From Ruegeria sp. ANG-R (GTDB lineage: Bacteria; Pseudomonadota; Alphaproteobacteria; Rhodobacterales; Rhodobacteraceae), in contig NZ_JWLJ01000006.1 in NCBI RefSeq assembly GCF_000813985.1, positions 186,001-250,000 of the forward strand: DNA of 64,000 nucleotides, in the 5' to 3' direction. Positions 44,668-53,651 of the stretch are shown in pieces (the first letter of the stretch is position 1; every line of letters starts with the position of its first letter). The notes below the pieces were generated by a model. That model worked only from the letters and a program-made list of their open reading frames with translations, searched no databases and was not told the DNA's origin. The position numbers and the translations under genes were made by a program.

Positions 44668-45378
44668 ATGCCAGACCCTAAATTGCAATCGATGGAGTGG
44701 TCGGAACGTGCCCTTGAGGCGTGCGATAATCTGGACTTCCCTGAGAACTTTGAGGCCGCAGAACTGTTGTTCAAACAAGCTTTCGAACTGGATCTGTTAC
44801 AGCCGCTCGATGAGTTGCATGTCAAGCGCGCGGGTGACTATGCACGGGTGCTCACTGAACAATCAAAATTTGATGAAGCAAAAAGCGTAATAAATCGGAC
44901 CCTGAGCAGGACTTCACGCTATTCAGATGTTGAAGAACTTATGGTTGTCGAATTGCTGGCAGCGCTCGCTAACTTCGAAATGCAACAAGGCAATCTGGAA
45001 GAGGCGGAAGCCAATCTGAATGAAGCTGTTACACTTCGGCGCCAGCTTGGCACCACGCTTAAGACGGTGGACCAAACCAGAGAGAAAAATCTGGCGGAGG
45101 TTAGAGCTCTGTTGGGACGCCCGAAAGATCTGGAAGCACAGCTGCAAAGCAAATTAGATTCGCATCGCGCCACCCCCCTGGAAGCACCAGGTGGTTACAA
45201 CACAGTGCTGGAAGAACTTTCTGCCATATTGATCTCGCAACACAGATACGATGAAGCAAGACAGCTGATCGCAGAGGGACGCGAGCTTCGTATCAAATGC
45301 CGGCAATCGATCTCGGCACCAGATCAATGGGATCGAATGGAAGAGACAATTAGGTCTCGACCCAGCCGCAGCTATTAG
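44668..45378 (+). CDS. TPR-repeat protein
   Basis: A 236-residue soluble protein. Helical pairs of TPR type are visible at about 25-60, 65-100, 105-140 (VELLAALANFEMQQGNLEEAEANLNEAVTLRRQLG) and 185-220 (LSAILISQHRYDEARQLIAEGRELRIK). TPR arrays mediate protein contacts. There is no signal peptide. The start is preceded by only a weak site. Partner and role are unknown; the gene stands alone. Confidence 0.75.
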   Translation: MPDPKLQSMEWSERALEACDNLDFPENFEAAELLFKQAFELDLLQPLDELHVKRAGDYARVLTEQSKFDEAKSVINRTLSRTSRYSDVEELMVVELLAALANFEMQQGNLEEAEANLNEAVTLRRQLGTTLKTVDQTREKNLAEVRALLGRPKDLEAQLQSKLDSHRATPLEAPGGYNTVLEELSAILISQHRYDEARQLIAEGRELRIKCRQSISAPDQWDRMEETIRSRPSRSY

Positions 45379-45804
45379 GCCGAGGAACGTTGCCAACCAA
45401 ACTCCTCTCAAGGCTTTTCAGCCCTGCGATATTTGAGGTCTCCGGGCTGCTAAGCCATGCTACCGTCGCGCACTTTGGTGACACTTCTGCTTTGCAGACC
45501 GAGTGACGTTTCTACTTGGTTGCAACATCGTAGTTCGTTTTGTAGCCAAGCTCTGCCGCATGATGCTTGCTGGAGCATTACAGACGTAATTGCAATCGAC
45601 GGATTTCGAGGTTCTTTTTGCTCTCCCCAGCGCGCCTGGATTGGCGTCCGCCAAACTGGCAGGCGGTGGCGTTGCGGACAGTCGAGAAAACGTAGCGAAG
45701 GCACCCTTTGTTGCGCTCCACCAACGCCGTTCGGTTTCTGGAATGAATTCGGGGTGCCGCCAAGTGAGTTTGGCCGATAGCAGATATACTGAAATTGGCT
45801 TCGT
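45379..45804. other. 426-base stretch without a recognisable gene
   Basis: Overlapping frames on both strands up to 157 codons are open, but their residue composition is unlike protein and none starts with a ribosome site. It may be decayed or repeat-type intergenic DNA. Confidence 0.45.
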
Positions 45805-46071
45805 TCAGCCTTCGTGGCTTTGCTGGCACACAGCTTTGTAAATCTCCACGTCACTTTCTGTCGGCAGGTCGCCAGTGGGCGCTTCAAGTCGCTCAATCTG
45901 GTCGAGAGAAAGTCCCGAGACATCCGCTAGCGCGTCTTTCGTGAGCCCCGCCAGCTTTCTCAGTTTCAAGAGCTCCAGGGCAAGGTCCGTCTTCTCCTGA
46001 TATTGCGCGAGAAACTCTTTGAGTTCTGGCCTCTCCGCCAGGATCTCCTGCTTCAGTTCTTCGACGCTCAT
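45805..46071 (-). CDS. Small HTH (XRE-type) DNA-binding protein, antitoxin-like
   Basis: An 88-residue protein from ATG 46071 with AGGAAT upstream. The N-terminal half is helical (VEELKQEILAERPELKEFLAQYQEKTDLALELLKLR) and the C-terminal half is a helix-turn-helix (LAGLTKDALADVSGLSLDQIERLEAPTGD). The size and layout resemble HigA/XRE antitoxins, but no toxin gene is adjacent on either side. It is divergent from kptA. Confidence 0.7.
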   Translation of the reverse strand: MSVEELKQEILAERPELKEFLAQYQEKTDLALELLKLRKLAGLTKDALADVSGLSLDQIERLEAPTGDLPTESDVEIYKAVCQQSHEG

Positions 46072-46269
46072 ACTGATTCCTTTCCCAACCAACCCCTCCA
46101 AATCGGTGCCATACTACCAAAAACTGCCTGTCCGGGCACCCCTTGCGGAGCCATCTTCGAGTCCGGTGGACAGATGCTCCGTGTAAAGCCCGTCCAATCC
46201 GCCGATGGTATGTTGACACATCCAGGTTCGAACAGTCCAAATGCAGCGAAAGTCAGAAAGGCTCCGGCG

Positions 46270-46797
46270 ATGTCGAAACAAAGCAAGACTTTATCACGGA
46301 TTCTGAGACACGAGCCCGAACTCGTTAGCTTGTCCCTGATGCCGGGCGGATGGGTGCGCGTTGACGATCTTCTGCGGGGGATGAAACGGAATGGCCAATC
46401 ACTGAGCGTCGAGGAACTGCACAAAATCGTCGAGGAAAACGACAAGAAACGGTTCACGCTTTCGGAGGATGGAACTCTTATAAGGGCCGCCCAAGGGCAT
46501 TCCGTTGAGGTCGATTTGGGTCTCGAAGCCGTAGCGCCGCCGGAAACCCTGTATCATGGCACCGCCAGATCAAATCTCGACAGCATATTCAGCGAAGGTC
46601 TGAAACCAGGTAGGCGGCAACAGGTCCACCTTTCTCCTGATCCTGAAACCGCTGAAAAGGTAGGGCAACGGCACGGGAAACCGACCGTCCTTCGAATAGA
46701 AACTGGCAGTATGCATCGGGATGGTTATGCGTTCTATCGGGCGGACAATGCGGTTTGGTTGACGGATTTCGTTCCAGCGCAATACTTGGGTTTCTAA
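46270..46797 (+). CDS. kptA: RNA 2'-phosphotransferase (KptA/Tpt1 family)
   Basis: A 175-residue enzyme, the usual size. ILRHEPE holds the catalytic Arg13-His14 pair, IRAAQGHS another conserved Arg, YHGT (95-98) and RRQQVHLS (115-122) the NAD-binding and phosphate-contacting residues. KptA removes a 2'-phosphate from RNA using NAD, giving ADP-ribose 1'',2''-cyclic phosphate; bacteria lack the tRNA splicing that makes this substrate in eukaryotes, so its bacterial role is unclear. ATG 46270 is the first Met before the conserved region. It is divergent from the HTH gene. Confidence 0.9.
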   Translation: MSKQSKTLSRILRHEPELVSLSLMPGGWVRVDDLLRGMKRNGQSLSVEELHKIVEENDKKRFTLSEDGTLIRAAQGHSVEVDLGLEAVAPPETLYHGTARSNLDSIFSEGLKPGRRQQVHLSPDPETAEKVGQRHGKPTVLRIETGSMHRDGYAFYRADNAVWLTDFVPAQYLGF

Positions 46798-47004
46798 TCC
46801 GACCGCGATACTTGCAAAACGGACGGGCAGCTGAACCCAGCGGGCTTACTGAATGAACATGGTGATGGAGGGCAACGGTCGTGAGCAATCCATCTATGAA
46901 ACAATGGTTGTCGCTCACCACAAGCACAAGCTGCACTGTTGAGATCGGCAATGCGTTGGCAATGATACAAGCTCCGTCAATTGCTTGCCCTTGGCAACCA
47001 GAAA

Positions 47005-47331
47005 TCAAGCATCCTCCTCGCCCTTGGTCGTTGCATCGGTATCTGTCTCGATTGCCTCCGTCAGAGCATCCCTTTTGGGTTTCAGCTCGCCTGGAACGTC
47101 GAAATTTGGGTTGCGGCCATCCTCAATCCGTTCAAGAATGGCACTTACTGCTGAAGCGGCAACAGCTTCTTCAGCCACTGCCTCTGCGCTGTCACGACAC
47201 CAAACATTTGATCTTTTGATTTTCTGTTTCAGCAAATCGTCCGGACAGCGCTCCAATTCGTCTGCAGGAACAAACTTGCGCAGAAGTGCAATCAGGTCGG
47301 CGCGGCTGAGAGATTGGAGCTTGCTGTCCAT
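47005..47331 (-). CDS. Small hypothetical protein
   Basis: A 108-residue protein from ATG 47331 (MDSKLQSLSRADLIALLRKFVPADELERCPDDLLKQKIK), with a helical N-terminal half, an Ala-rich middle (SAEAVAEEAVAASAVSAILERI) and an acidic tail. Another ATG at 47367 is possible. I do not recognise the family. The charged, low-complexity C-terminus suggests a disordered tail. Confidence 0.5.
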   Translation of the reverse strand: MDSKLQSLSRADLIALLRKFVPADELERCPDDLLKQKIKRSNVWCRDSAEAVAEEAVAASAVSAILERIEDGRNPNFDVPGELKPKRDALTEAIETDTDATTKGEEDA

Positions 47332-47541
47332 TCTGAGACCATAATCCAAAACGAGGCCCAGAGCCATGTTTGGTAAGGACTTCGCCAAAAGCTGACGGAG
47401 CCAGGCGGCGGCTGAAAATTGCAGATACCGCCCGTTGATATCTCATGCAAAAAGGTGATCTGAACGAAATCAACAATCGCCGTGTGCTCTGCTGCTCATG
47501 CTGGCAATCGGAACTGAATAGTAGGCGGTCCCTCGCAAACC

Positions 47542-47844
47542 TCAGGAAGAGATCAGTCCCCTGCCGTCCCGGTAAACCTGCTTCCAGGGCAGAATGGAAA
47601 AGGAGGCCCTGAGACCCGTGGGCCAAAACGGATCGGCGTGGATCAGCTTCTCGACCTCACTTTGATCCTCTGCCTCAACGATCCAAAGACCATCGCGCCC
47701 TCTGTTCTCACCATCCGTCAGGGGCCCGGCGGCTTCCACGGCCTCGGCGTTGTCTTCGAGGAAAGCTATATGCTCCTTCATGAGAGCCGCCCGAATACCG
47801 GGATCGGCATCTGTGGCATCTTCAAACAGGACTATGAATTTCAT
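47542..47844 (-). CDS. YciI-family protein
   Basis: A 100-residue protein with the YciI ferredoxin-like fold: MKFIVLFEDATD, MKEHIAFLEDN with the conserved His, then GPLTDGENRGRDGLWIVEAEDQSEVEKLIHADPFWPTG, in which the His-Asp pair HADPFW is the proposed active site. YciI proteins have poorly known or varied functions. It is divergent from a LysR gene at 47933, which may control it. Confidence 0.88.
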   Translation of the reverse strand: MKFIVLFEDATDADPGIRAALMKEHIAFLEDNAEAVEAAGPLTDGENRGRDGLWIVEAEDQSEVEKLIHADPFWPTGLRASFSILPWKQVYRDGRGLISS

Positions 47845-47932
47845 TGCGGACCCTCACTTTGCTGTGCCGAGTGATTATGGCATGGCAAAGTTGCTGTTTG
47901 GCAAAGACCTTTTGCCAATCTATTCTGCAAAA

Positions 47933-48805
47933 ATGCAGGATCATGATTGGGATGATTTCAAATATCTGCTCGCGCTGCACAGAACGGGCACGCTGTCAGA
48001 CGCGGCGCGGCGGTGCGGTGTGAATGAAACGACGGTCGCACGGCGTTTGAAACGGCTGCAACAGGCGCTGCGAGTGACCCTCTTTGTCCGAAATGAAGCG
48101 GGTCGCCACCAATTGGCGGAAGCAGCGCAGCAAATACTCGATCACGCTGAAACCATGGAACGCGAAAACACGGTGCTAACAGAGCATCTGGACCAGTCCT
48201 CCGGCCAGATTGGAGGCACGATCAGGATCAGCGCCGTTCCGGTGATCATCAATCACGTCATTCTGCCTCACCTCGGAAAGCTGGGCGACAAGCATCCACA
48301 CCTGGCTGTCGAGCTGGTTCCTGAAGCACGAAACATCGACCTGACAAAACGCGAAGCCGACTTGGCTATCCGTTTCTCCCGTCCCGAACAGGGCGGCTTG
48401 GCGACAATGGCCCAAAAACTCGGCGAATTGGGGTTTGATGCGTATTGCGGATCGCAGCTCACACCAGAACAGCAGGATGACGCAGACTGGATTTGCTATG
48501 ACGACGCATCCGCCTCCCTTCCGCAGGCGCGATGGACAGAGGAGCTTCGAAAGCGCCTCAAACAGCGCCCAAGCAGATTCCGGGTATCGGACATCGATAC
48601 CGCTCTTGAGGCGGCGGCCCGAGGTTATGGGAAAGCTGTCCTGCCTAAACTCGTTTGCGAGGGTAACAAAAGGTTTCGTTGTATCGGCGCAGAGACATCG
48701 AGATCGGGCATGGCGCGAGATGTGTGGCTGCTATCGCATTCAGATGAAGCGCGTTTGTCGGTAACCACAGTCAAGTCCTGGTTGGGCGAATTGCCTTGGG
48801 CCTGA
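47933..48805 (+). CDS. LysR-family transcriptional regulator
   Basis: A 290-residue LTTR. ATG 47933 (MQDHDWDDFKYLLALHRTGTLSDAARRCGVNETTVARRLKRLQ) gives the normal length and N-terminus; an in-frame ATG at 47882 would add 17 residues. The effector domain starts at about residue 90. It is divergent from the YciI gene and convergent with the glutaredoxin gene. Confidence 0.87.
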   Translation: MQDHDWDDFKYLLALHRTGTLSDAARRCGVNETTVARRLKRLQQALRVTLFVRNEAGRHQLAEAAQQILDHAETMERENTVLTEHLDQSSGQIGGTIRISAVPVIINHVILPHLGKLGDKHPHLAVELVPEARNIDLTKREADLAIRFSRPEQGGLATMAQKLGELGFDAYCGSQLTPEQQDDADWICYDDASASLPQARWTEELRKRLKQRPSRFRVSDIDTALEAAARGYGKAVLPKLVCEGNKRFRCIGAETSRSGMARDVWLLSHSDEARLSVTTVKSWLGELPWA

Positions 48806-48829
48806 TCACCGCTCGAATGCATTGCCACG

Positions 48830-49498
48830 TTAGACATCGCCGGTCACCTTCAGATCTGCGTATAGGGCCTCCACTGGCGTGAAGGGCGGGATACCGGCGC
48901 AGCTCATCAATTCGTAAAATGGCGTTGAAACCTGTTCGGGGAAATTGAGTTCGGCGACCATGGTCAGGCTTCGCAGCTCCGCCAGCGCAGCCAGTGTGTC
49001 GAAGCTGATATCGCCGGAGGCCAAAAACTGAACGACACGGGGAAGAGCAGCTTCAACTTCAACAGCAAGCTGCGGAGTTCGCGCAAGTGCATCCGCAAAT
49101 GCCATTCCTATCCGCTCTGGCATTGCACTTTCAAAGAAGGCCAAGGCCTCAGAAGATGCCAGCTCGGGAACATTCAAGCGCGGCATGCGTGGATAGCACA
49201 GAGCGTTTAGTGCCGAGGATACCGTCTCGCGCCATTTTTCCAATTCCAGACCGGTGTCATAGGACGATAGCAATGGCGTGCCAATTGCATCAAAATGACG
49301 AATGATTTCTGTGCTGTCCTGAATCAGCGTCTCACCATCCACCAAAATCGGAACGGTCAATCTGTCGACCCAACCCTCAAGCTCGGCTGGAACCTGCCCC
49401 GGCGCCACATAGACGAGTTCGGGCGACAGATCCTTCAGGCCAGCCATTATGCGGGCGCGCACGCAAAATGGACAGGTTTCAAAGACAAAGAGTTTCAT
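48830..49498 (-). CDS. grxB: Glutaredoxin 2 (GrxB family)
   Basis: A 222-residue protein with a glutaredoxin domain (MKLFVFETCPFCVRARIMAGL, active site C9-P-F-C12; VPILVDGETLIQDSTEIIRHFD as the cis-Pro/glutathione region) and an all-helical GST-like C-terminal domain, as in E. coli Grx2. It reduces disulfides or glutathionylated proteins with glutathione. It is the third gene of an MBL-cupin-grxB operon, 19 bases after the cupin gene. Confidence 0.87.
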   Translation of the reverse strand: MKLFVFETCPFCVRARIMAGLKDLSPELVYVAPGQVPAELEGWVDRLTVPILVDGETLIQDSTEIIRHFDAIGTPLLSSYDTGLELEKWRETVSSALNALCYPRMPRLNVPELASSEALAFFESAMPERIGMAFADALARTPQLAVEVEAALPRVVQFLASGDISFDTLAALAELRSLTMVAELNFPEQVSTPFYELMSCAGIPPFTPVEALYADLKVTGDV

Positions 49499-49517
49499 CG
49501 ACGTTACTCCGCCACCC

Positions 49518-49979
49518 TCACAGGTAGACAACGCCAAAACGTTCCTCGATCAGCTTCAGATCTCGCACGCCGGTTTCATTCTGGCGAGACGTTTCGGCCA
49601 TGAAGTCCTCGGCCCAATCGCCGGGGAAGATGTAGCTGATCAGCTTGGCGGTCGTATCGCCCACGTTTTTCATGTAGTGGGAGACACCGCGCGGGCATTG
49701 GATGCTGGCGCCGGGCCCGGCCCTGAAAACCTCATCGCCGATTTTGACCTCAAGGTCACCTTCGATGATGTGAAAGGTCTGGTCTTCCCATTTGTGGTAG
49801 TGATCGGGGATGCAACTGCCGGGCGCGATTTCGCCCGCGCCGAAAACATACTCGGACTGGGTGTCCTCTTTGCCAGCCGCGACCGAGGTGTATTCGTTTT
49901 CGGCCATGAAATACTTACGGCCTTCATGCCAGCCGCTGATGACCGTCTTCTTGCCAGTAGTTTCGGTTTTCTTGGGCAT
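49518..49979 (-). CDS. Cupin-domain protein
   Basis: A 153-residue single-cupin protein. The two cupin motifs are visible: PDHYHKWEDQTFHIIEGDLEVKIG with His, His and Glu metal ligands (motif 1), and CPRGVSHYMKNVGD with the third His (motif 2). There is no signal peptide. Small cupins act as sensors, isomerases or dioxygenases. It lies between a periplasmic MBL hydrolase and glutaredoxin 2 in one operon. Confidence 0.85.
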   Translation of the reverse strand: MPKKTETTGKKTVISGWHEGRKYFMAENEYTSVAAGKEDTQSEYVFGAGEIAPGSCIPDHYHKWEDQTFHIIEGDLEVKIGDEVFRAGPGASIQCPRGVSHYMKNVGDTTAKLISYIFPGDWAEDFMAETSRQNETGVRDLKLIEERFGVVYL

Positions 49980-50048
49980 GTCATGCTCCGTTTTCGGGTC
50001 ATTTGGGTAGGGCAGGACCGGGCAGTGACACTGCCCGGTCTGTTTAGG

Positions 50049-50906
50049 TCAGTGGCCGTGCCAGATCGAATAGGCCATGCGCTCCACATGGGCAGACAGG
50101 TTCTGGTCATACATGAACCAGTGGCTGAACTCGGGCAGCTCGACCGTTTCCTTCAGTTCCTCGACCGTCTTGCCCGCAGCAAGACCCTCCGACACGGCCT
50201 TGAAAAGCGCCTCGTTGAAAGCCAAATCCTCGGCCAGTTGCTCCGGCGACGACATCGGCATGTGCCCTGATATGACCGTGTCGAATTCCAGTTCGGTCGT
50301 CACGCGGCGCAGCGTGTTTAGCGAACCCACGTAGTCATGCGTGTTCAGGCGGCCGGGAAGGTTCACGAAACCCTGAAGGTGCCAGTCGACCGCCATGAGA
50401 ACCTTGTCTTTTGGCATGTAGATGGCGCTGTTGCACTGACCATCGTTCGAACCGTAGTAGCGCATTTCGACGACCTTGCCGCCAAGCTCGATCCGGTATT
50501 CGTCCCCTTCATAGGTTACGTCAGGTTGCACGACCCGGTTTTCCAGATCACGGCCCAGCAATTCGGCGCACCCTTCATGCGTGATGAACTCGGCGCCTTC
50601 GTCCTTGAAGATTTGTCCTCCGCGGGAATGGTCGAAATGGGGATGGGAATAGAGCACCTTGACCACGGGCTGATCCGTCAGCTTTGCAATTTCGGCCCGC
50701 ATTGCTTCGGCGCGGAATTCCTGGTTGGGATCCACGACGATGACGCCGTCATCGGTGATCACGATCAGGCTGGAATAATGCGCCATGTGGAACTGATAGA
50801 CACCATCTTTCAGCTCGGTCATGACAGGTTTCATCTCGTCATCAGCGGCAATTGCGGCGCTCGCAAAGGCGGTTGCGGCCGCAAGGGCTGTGAGAATGCG
50901 TTTCAT
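50049..50906 (-). CDS. Periplasmic metallo-beta-lactamase-fold hydrolase
   Basis: A 285-residue MBL-fold protein with signal peptide MKRILTALAAATAFASAAIAAD. The zinc motif is YSHPHFDHSRGG (HxHxDH) near residue 89, with further ligand His in ITHEGC, Asp in VDWHLQG and His in SGHMPM. The substrate is unknown; relatives occur as hydrolases in quinoprotein and detoxification operons. It is the first gene of an operon with the cupin and grxB and is divergent from a LysR gene. Confidence 0.88.
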   Translation of the reverse strand: MKRILTALAAATAFASAAIAADDEMKPVMTELKDGVYQFHMAHYSSLIVITDDGVIVVDPNQEFRAEAMRAEIAKLTDQPVVKVLYSHPHFDHSRGGQIFKDEGAEFITHEGCAELLGRDLENRVVQPDVTYEGDEYRIELGGKVVEMRYYGSNDGQCNSAIYMPKDKVLMAVDWHLQGFVNLPGRLNTHDYVGSLNTLRRVTTELEFDTVISGHMPMSSPEQLAEDLAFNEALFKAVSEGLAAGKTVEELKETVELPEFSHWFMYDQNLSAHVERMAYSIWHGH

Positions 50907-51002
50907 GGCAAGGGCCTCCTATTGTCTGGGAGGCTATATATCATTGATGAATGCAGGTATAATTGGAGCAGTATGCAATAGAGAACTTACTGAAAGTATC
51001 TA

Positions 51003-51899
51003 ATGGATAAGCTCAGGAAGATGGCTGTGTTTGCCCGCGCGGTTGAACTGGGCAGCTTCGCAGCCGCTGCGGCGGACAAGAACGTTACCCCTACGATCGT
51101 AGGCCGACATGTGGCCGATCTTGAGGCGATGCTGGGTCTGCGGCTTATCAACCGCACCACACGGTCGATGGAGGTGACCGACGCGGGTCAGCGTTACTAT
51201 CATGGCTGCAAAACCATGCTGGACCAGATGGCGGAACTGGAACAGGATGTTGCGGATCGAAAAGGCGTCGGTCCTTCGGGCATTGTCCGCGTGGCAGCGC
51301 CCGAAGGCATGGGCACTCTGCTGATGGATGCCGCTGAAAGCTTCCAGAAGCTCTATCCGCAAGTGTTGTTCGATCTGGTGTTCGACAACGATCAGACTGA
51401 TTTTGTCAGTGCAAAGGTCGATCTTGCGATCCGGTTGGCGATCTCGCTTGAAGACAGCTCCCTGATTGTGACCAAACTGACCGATACCCGGCTGAGTTTG
51501 TTTGCTGCCCCATCCTATCTTGAAAGTTATGGCGTGCCGACCACCGTTCAGGAGCTCGACAATCATGCCTGTCTGGCGTTCGGCGGTTCGCGCTTTGGAG
51601 ACAGCTGGCCGCTGTTAACAAAGACCGGCCTGCGCAAACTGCGACAACCCTGGCGCATGGTGATAAACCAAACCCACATCTACCGAGAGGCATTGATCCG
51701 GGGAATGGGGATCGGACTATTGCCGGAGATCATGGCCTTGGACCTCGTTGAGGCCCAGCGACTTTCCCAAATTTACCTGGATGACAGTTTTCCAGACGTC
51801 GGCGTTTTCGGCGTTTATCCCGACAAAGCATTCCAACCACACCGCGTCCGTTTGTTTCTCGAGCATTTGCGAACAACGCTCGCAGGAAACGAAGCGTGA
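51003..51899 (+). CDS. LysR-family transcriptional regulator
   Basis: A 298-residue LTTR with winged helix MAVFARAVELGSFAAAAADKNVTPTIVGRHVADLEAMLGLRLINRTTRSME and an effector-binding domain from about residue 90. The 96-base divergent spacer with the MBL-cupin-grxB operon implies that it regulates those genes. It ends just before the decayed ABC-3C/TniQ-like island. Confidence 0.9.
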   Translation: MDKLRKMAVFARAVELGSFAAAAADKNVTPTIVGRHVADLEAMLGLRLINRTTRSMEVTDAGQRYYHGCKTMLDQMAELEQDVADRKGVGPSGIVRVAAPEGMGTLLMDAAESFQKLYPQVLFDLVFDNDQTDFVSAKVDLAIRLAISLEDSSLIVTKLTDTRLSLFAAPSYLESYGVPTTVQELDNHACLAFGGSRFGDSWPLLTKTGLRKLRQPWRMVINQTHIYREALIRGMGIGLLPEIMALDLVEAQRLSQIYLDDSFPDVGVFGVYPDKAFQPHRVRLFLEHLRTTLAGNEA

Positions 51900-51910
51900 A
51901 ATGGTGAATT

Positions 51911-52382
51911 TCAGCCAAGAAAAGAAGACAGGTCGGCGATCCTGACAAGCGCTCCCCGACTGGTAGTTCCGACTTTCTTCTCACCAACAACATCAATTCC
52001 AGAGGTCTGAAGACGTGCCCTCACGCGCAACCATTCCGGCTTCTTGCATGAGATTGAACTGATTTTTGCCAACGCCGAGGAACGCCATTGCATCTTTCGC
52101 TGAGAGGTATTTATCCCGACCTGCAATCAGGACCTCCACTTCGTCTCGAGGCACCATGGTATGTTTGTGTCCGTAGCCGGATGTCGATTGACGGCCACGG
52201 AGCGCGCCAGCAGCAACAGCTGCCACAACGCGTTCTGCTCTCACGCCAAGCTGCCGACTTGCCTCGGCCGCGGAGATCCATGCTCGGTCACCCGACACAC
52301 CGACCGAGTAAGAGCCTTCAAAGTGCTGACCAACAGTCTGATGAAGACGATCATGGAACGGCTTATATTCGCTGAAATCTCC
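51911..52382 (-). pseudogene. TniQ-like / HTH transposition-protein scrap, frameshifted
   Basis: The minus-strand frame ending at 51993 reads GDRAWISAAEASRQLGVRAERVVAAVAAGAL and then DKYLSAKDAMAFLGVGKNQFNLMQEAGMV, two consecutive excisionase-like HTH units as seen in the C-terminal part of some TniQ proteins. A frameshift near 52030 continues WLRVRARLQTSGIDVVG to 51911. The N-terminal zinc-finger region of TniQ is missing. The TniQ assignment is from memory of the pattern and is tentative. Confidence 0.4.
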
Positions 52383-52603
52383 ACTATGACGGAGTCGCAG
52401 CCTGCGGCCGCCTCGCGCCAATGTCCTTTCTCAACATCTCCTCCCAGAGAATAGTAAAGAAAATCCATGATCGTAGATTTACCAGAGCTGTTCTGGCCGC
52501 GAATAATGTTTAGTCCACGGTGGAAGTACTCATCAAAAACAGCACTACCTGACTTGACGATCTTTAGACGTCTAATCATCAGGTTCGGGTTAAGCTGTGT
52601 CAT
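52367..52603 (-). pseudogene. ABC-3C system ATPase, N-terminal fragment only
   Basis: From ATG 52603 the frame encodes 79 residues of an SMC/RecN-like ATPase: MIRRLKIVKSG, HRGLNIIRGQNSSGKSTIMDFLYYSLGGD with the Walker A GQNSSGKST (36-44), and CDSVIVEISAN. Homology then stops abruptly at about 52370, where the TniQ-like scrap begins. The full ATPase would be several hundred residues. The start overlaps the stop of the middle-component gene, as expected in an ABC-3C operon. Confidence 0.65.
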
Positions 52604-53120
52604 ATCGAAATTCCCCAAGACCAGATCTATCTTTAAGCCCACCGGGTCCAGAAACGCTTATTTGCAAGAAATCGTCGACCAAAATCCTCAGCAGTTCTTT
52701 ATGCTTGTCTGTGGCAAGATTTAGAGCCTCTGTAAGAGGCTGCGGTATCCTGCTTTCGTGAAGCAAAACGTATCGTCTGTTGCTTATTGTGGACAGGGTG
52801 ACAATCTCTTGCTTACTAAGCGCGCTCAGAGCGGAGTCTTGAACTACTGACATCCGATCGAACAGGACACTTGATTCTGGTAGGGCGGCATAGCGGACAT
52901 CAGGCAATGCCCTCACCAACCCATTTATTCTCTTCGTTAAGCCAGAGATTTCACGTGGCGCGCGAAATTCCGATAGCCTCTCAGGGAAGCACGAATAGAA
53001 GTCAGCGATCCTAAGCCAGTCATAGTCATACTTCTCACAATCACCAAAACGAAGAAGCGTCAGAAATCGAAACGCCGTGTGATAAGGATCATATGAAGCC
53101 GAGTATGAAACGTTTAGCAT
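52590..53120 (-). CDS. ABC-three-component system middle component (MC5-like)
   Basis: A 176-residue protein from ATG 53120 (MLNVSYSASYDPYHTAFRFLTLLRFG). The N-terminal YDPYHTAFR pattern and the helical winged-type remainder (YDYDWLRIADFYSCFPERL, then SKQEIVTLSTISNRRYVL) fit the middle component 5 family of ABC-3C conflict systems. It is intact, starts inside the stop of the effector remnant and overlaps the ATPase start. With both partners broken it is probably no longer functional. The family call is from pattern memory. Confidence 0.6.
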   Translation of the reverse strand: MLNVSYSASYDPYHTAFRFLTLLRFGDCEKYDYDWLRIADFYSCFPERLSEFRAPREISGLTKRINGLVRALPDVRYAALPESSVLFDRMSVVQDSALSALSKQEIVTLSTISNRRYVLLHESRIPQPLTEALNLATDKHKELLRILVDDFLQISVSGPGGLKDRSGLGEFRYDTA

Positions 53121-53651
53121 GATTGCCACCTGATGTGGCAGCGCTCAGCGAGCCAATTTATCATGCCTTGAATATCCCCCTTATCCATGAAGGGGCGCTG
53201 ATGGCATCAATATCTTCCAGAGTGGGCTGTATTATGTCCTCATGAATTATTGCATTCACTTTTGGCGGGAAAGCATAAACGCGGGCGGCATAATCTTGGT
53301 TTCAAAGACTGTCATGATCCTCATCAACAGACGAACAAAGAGCATCTGAGCCGATTGATAATGCGTATACTTTTCAATCATTTGTTCAAAGGCGAGTAGG
53401 TCTCGTTCAGCACTCGTCCACTCATCTGCTCGGTCGACAGCATCAAGCTTTTCACGCAGACCCTTTAGGTCAGAGTCCTCGCGATTCGAAATGAGATATT
53501 GAAGCTTATCAATATAGCCGTTGTAAGTTTTCTGATCCCGCATCTCATCTTCGATGCGTTGAGCGAGCGCTGTCATCTGCGAGTTCGCTCTCGGTGTGTC
53601 TTGCCCCACCCTGCTACCTACCACTTTCTTCCAAATATATACCCTCGGCAC
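53114..53651 (-). pseudogene. ABC-3C effector C-terminal domain, frameshifted
   Basis: The frame at 53256-53651 reads TYNGYIDKLQYLISNREDSDLKGLREKLDAVDRADEW and FEQMIEKYTHYQSAQMLFVRLLMRIMTVFETKIMP, a typical ABC-3C effector C-terminal domain. It then shifts near 53265 to a frame encoding VNAIIHEDIIQPTLEDIDAI and again near 53185 to one ending MINWLAERCHIRWQSC at 53114. At least two frameshifts and loss of the N-terminal effector part make it non-functional. Confidence 0.6.

Noticed and set aside
45450-45923. 157-codon minus-strand frame and overlapping smaller frames
   Set aside because: No family character and partial overlap with the HTH gene; probably non-coding.
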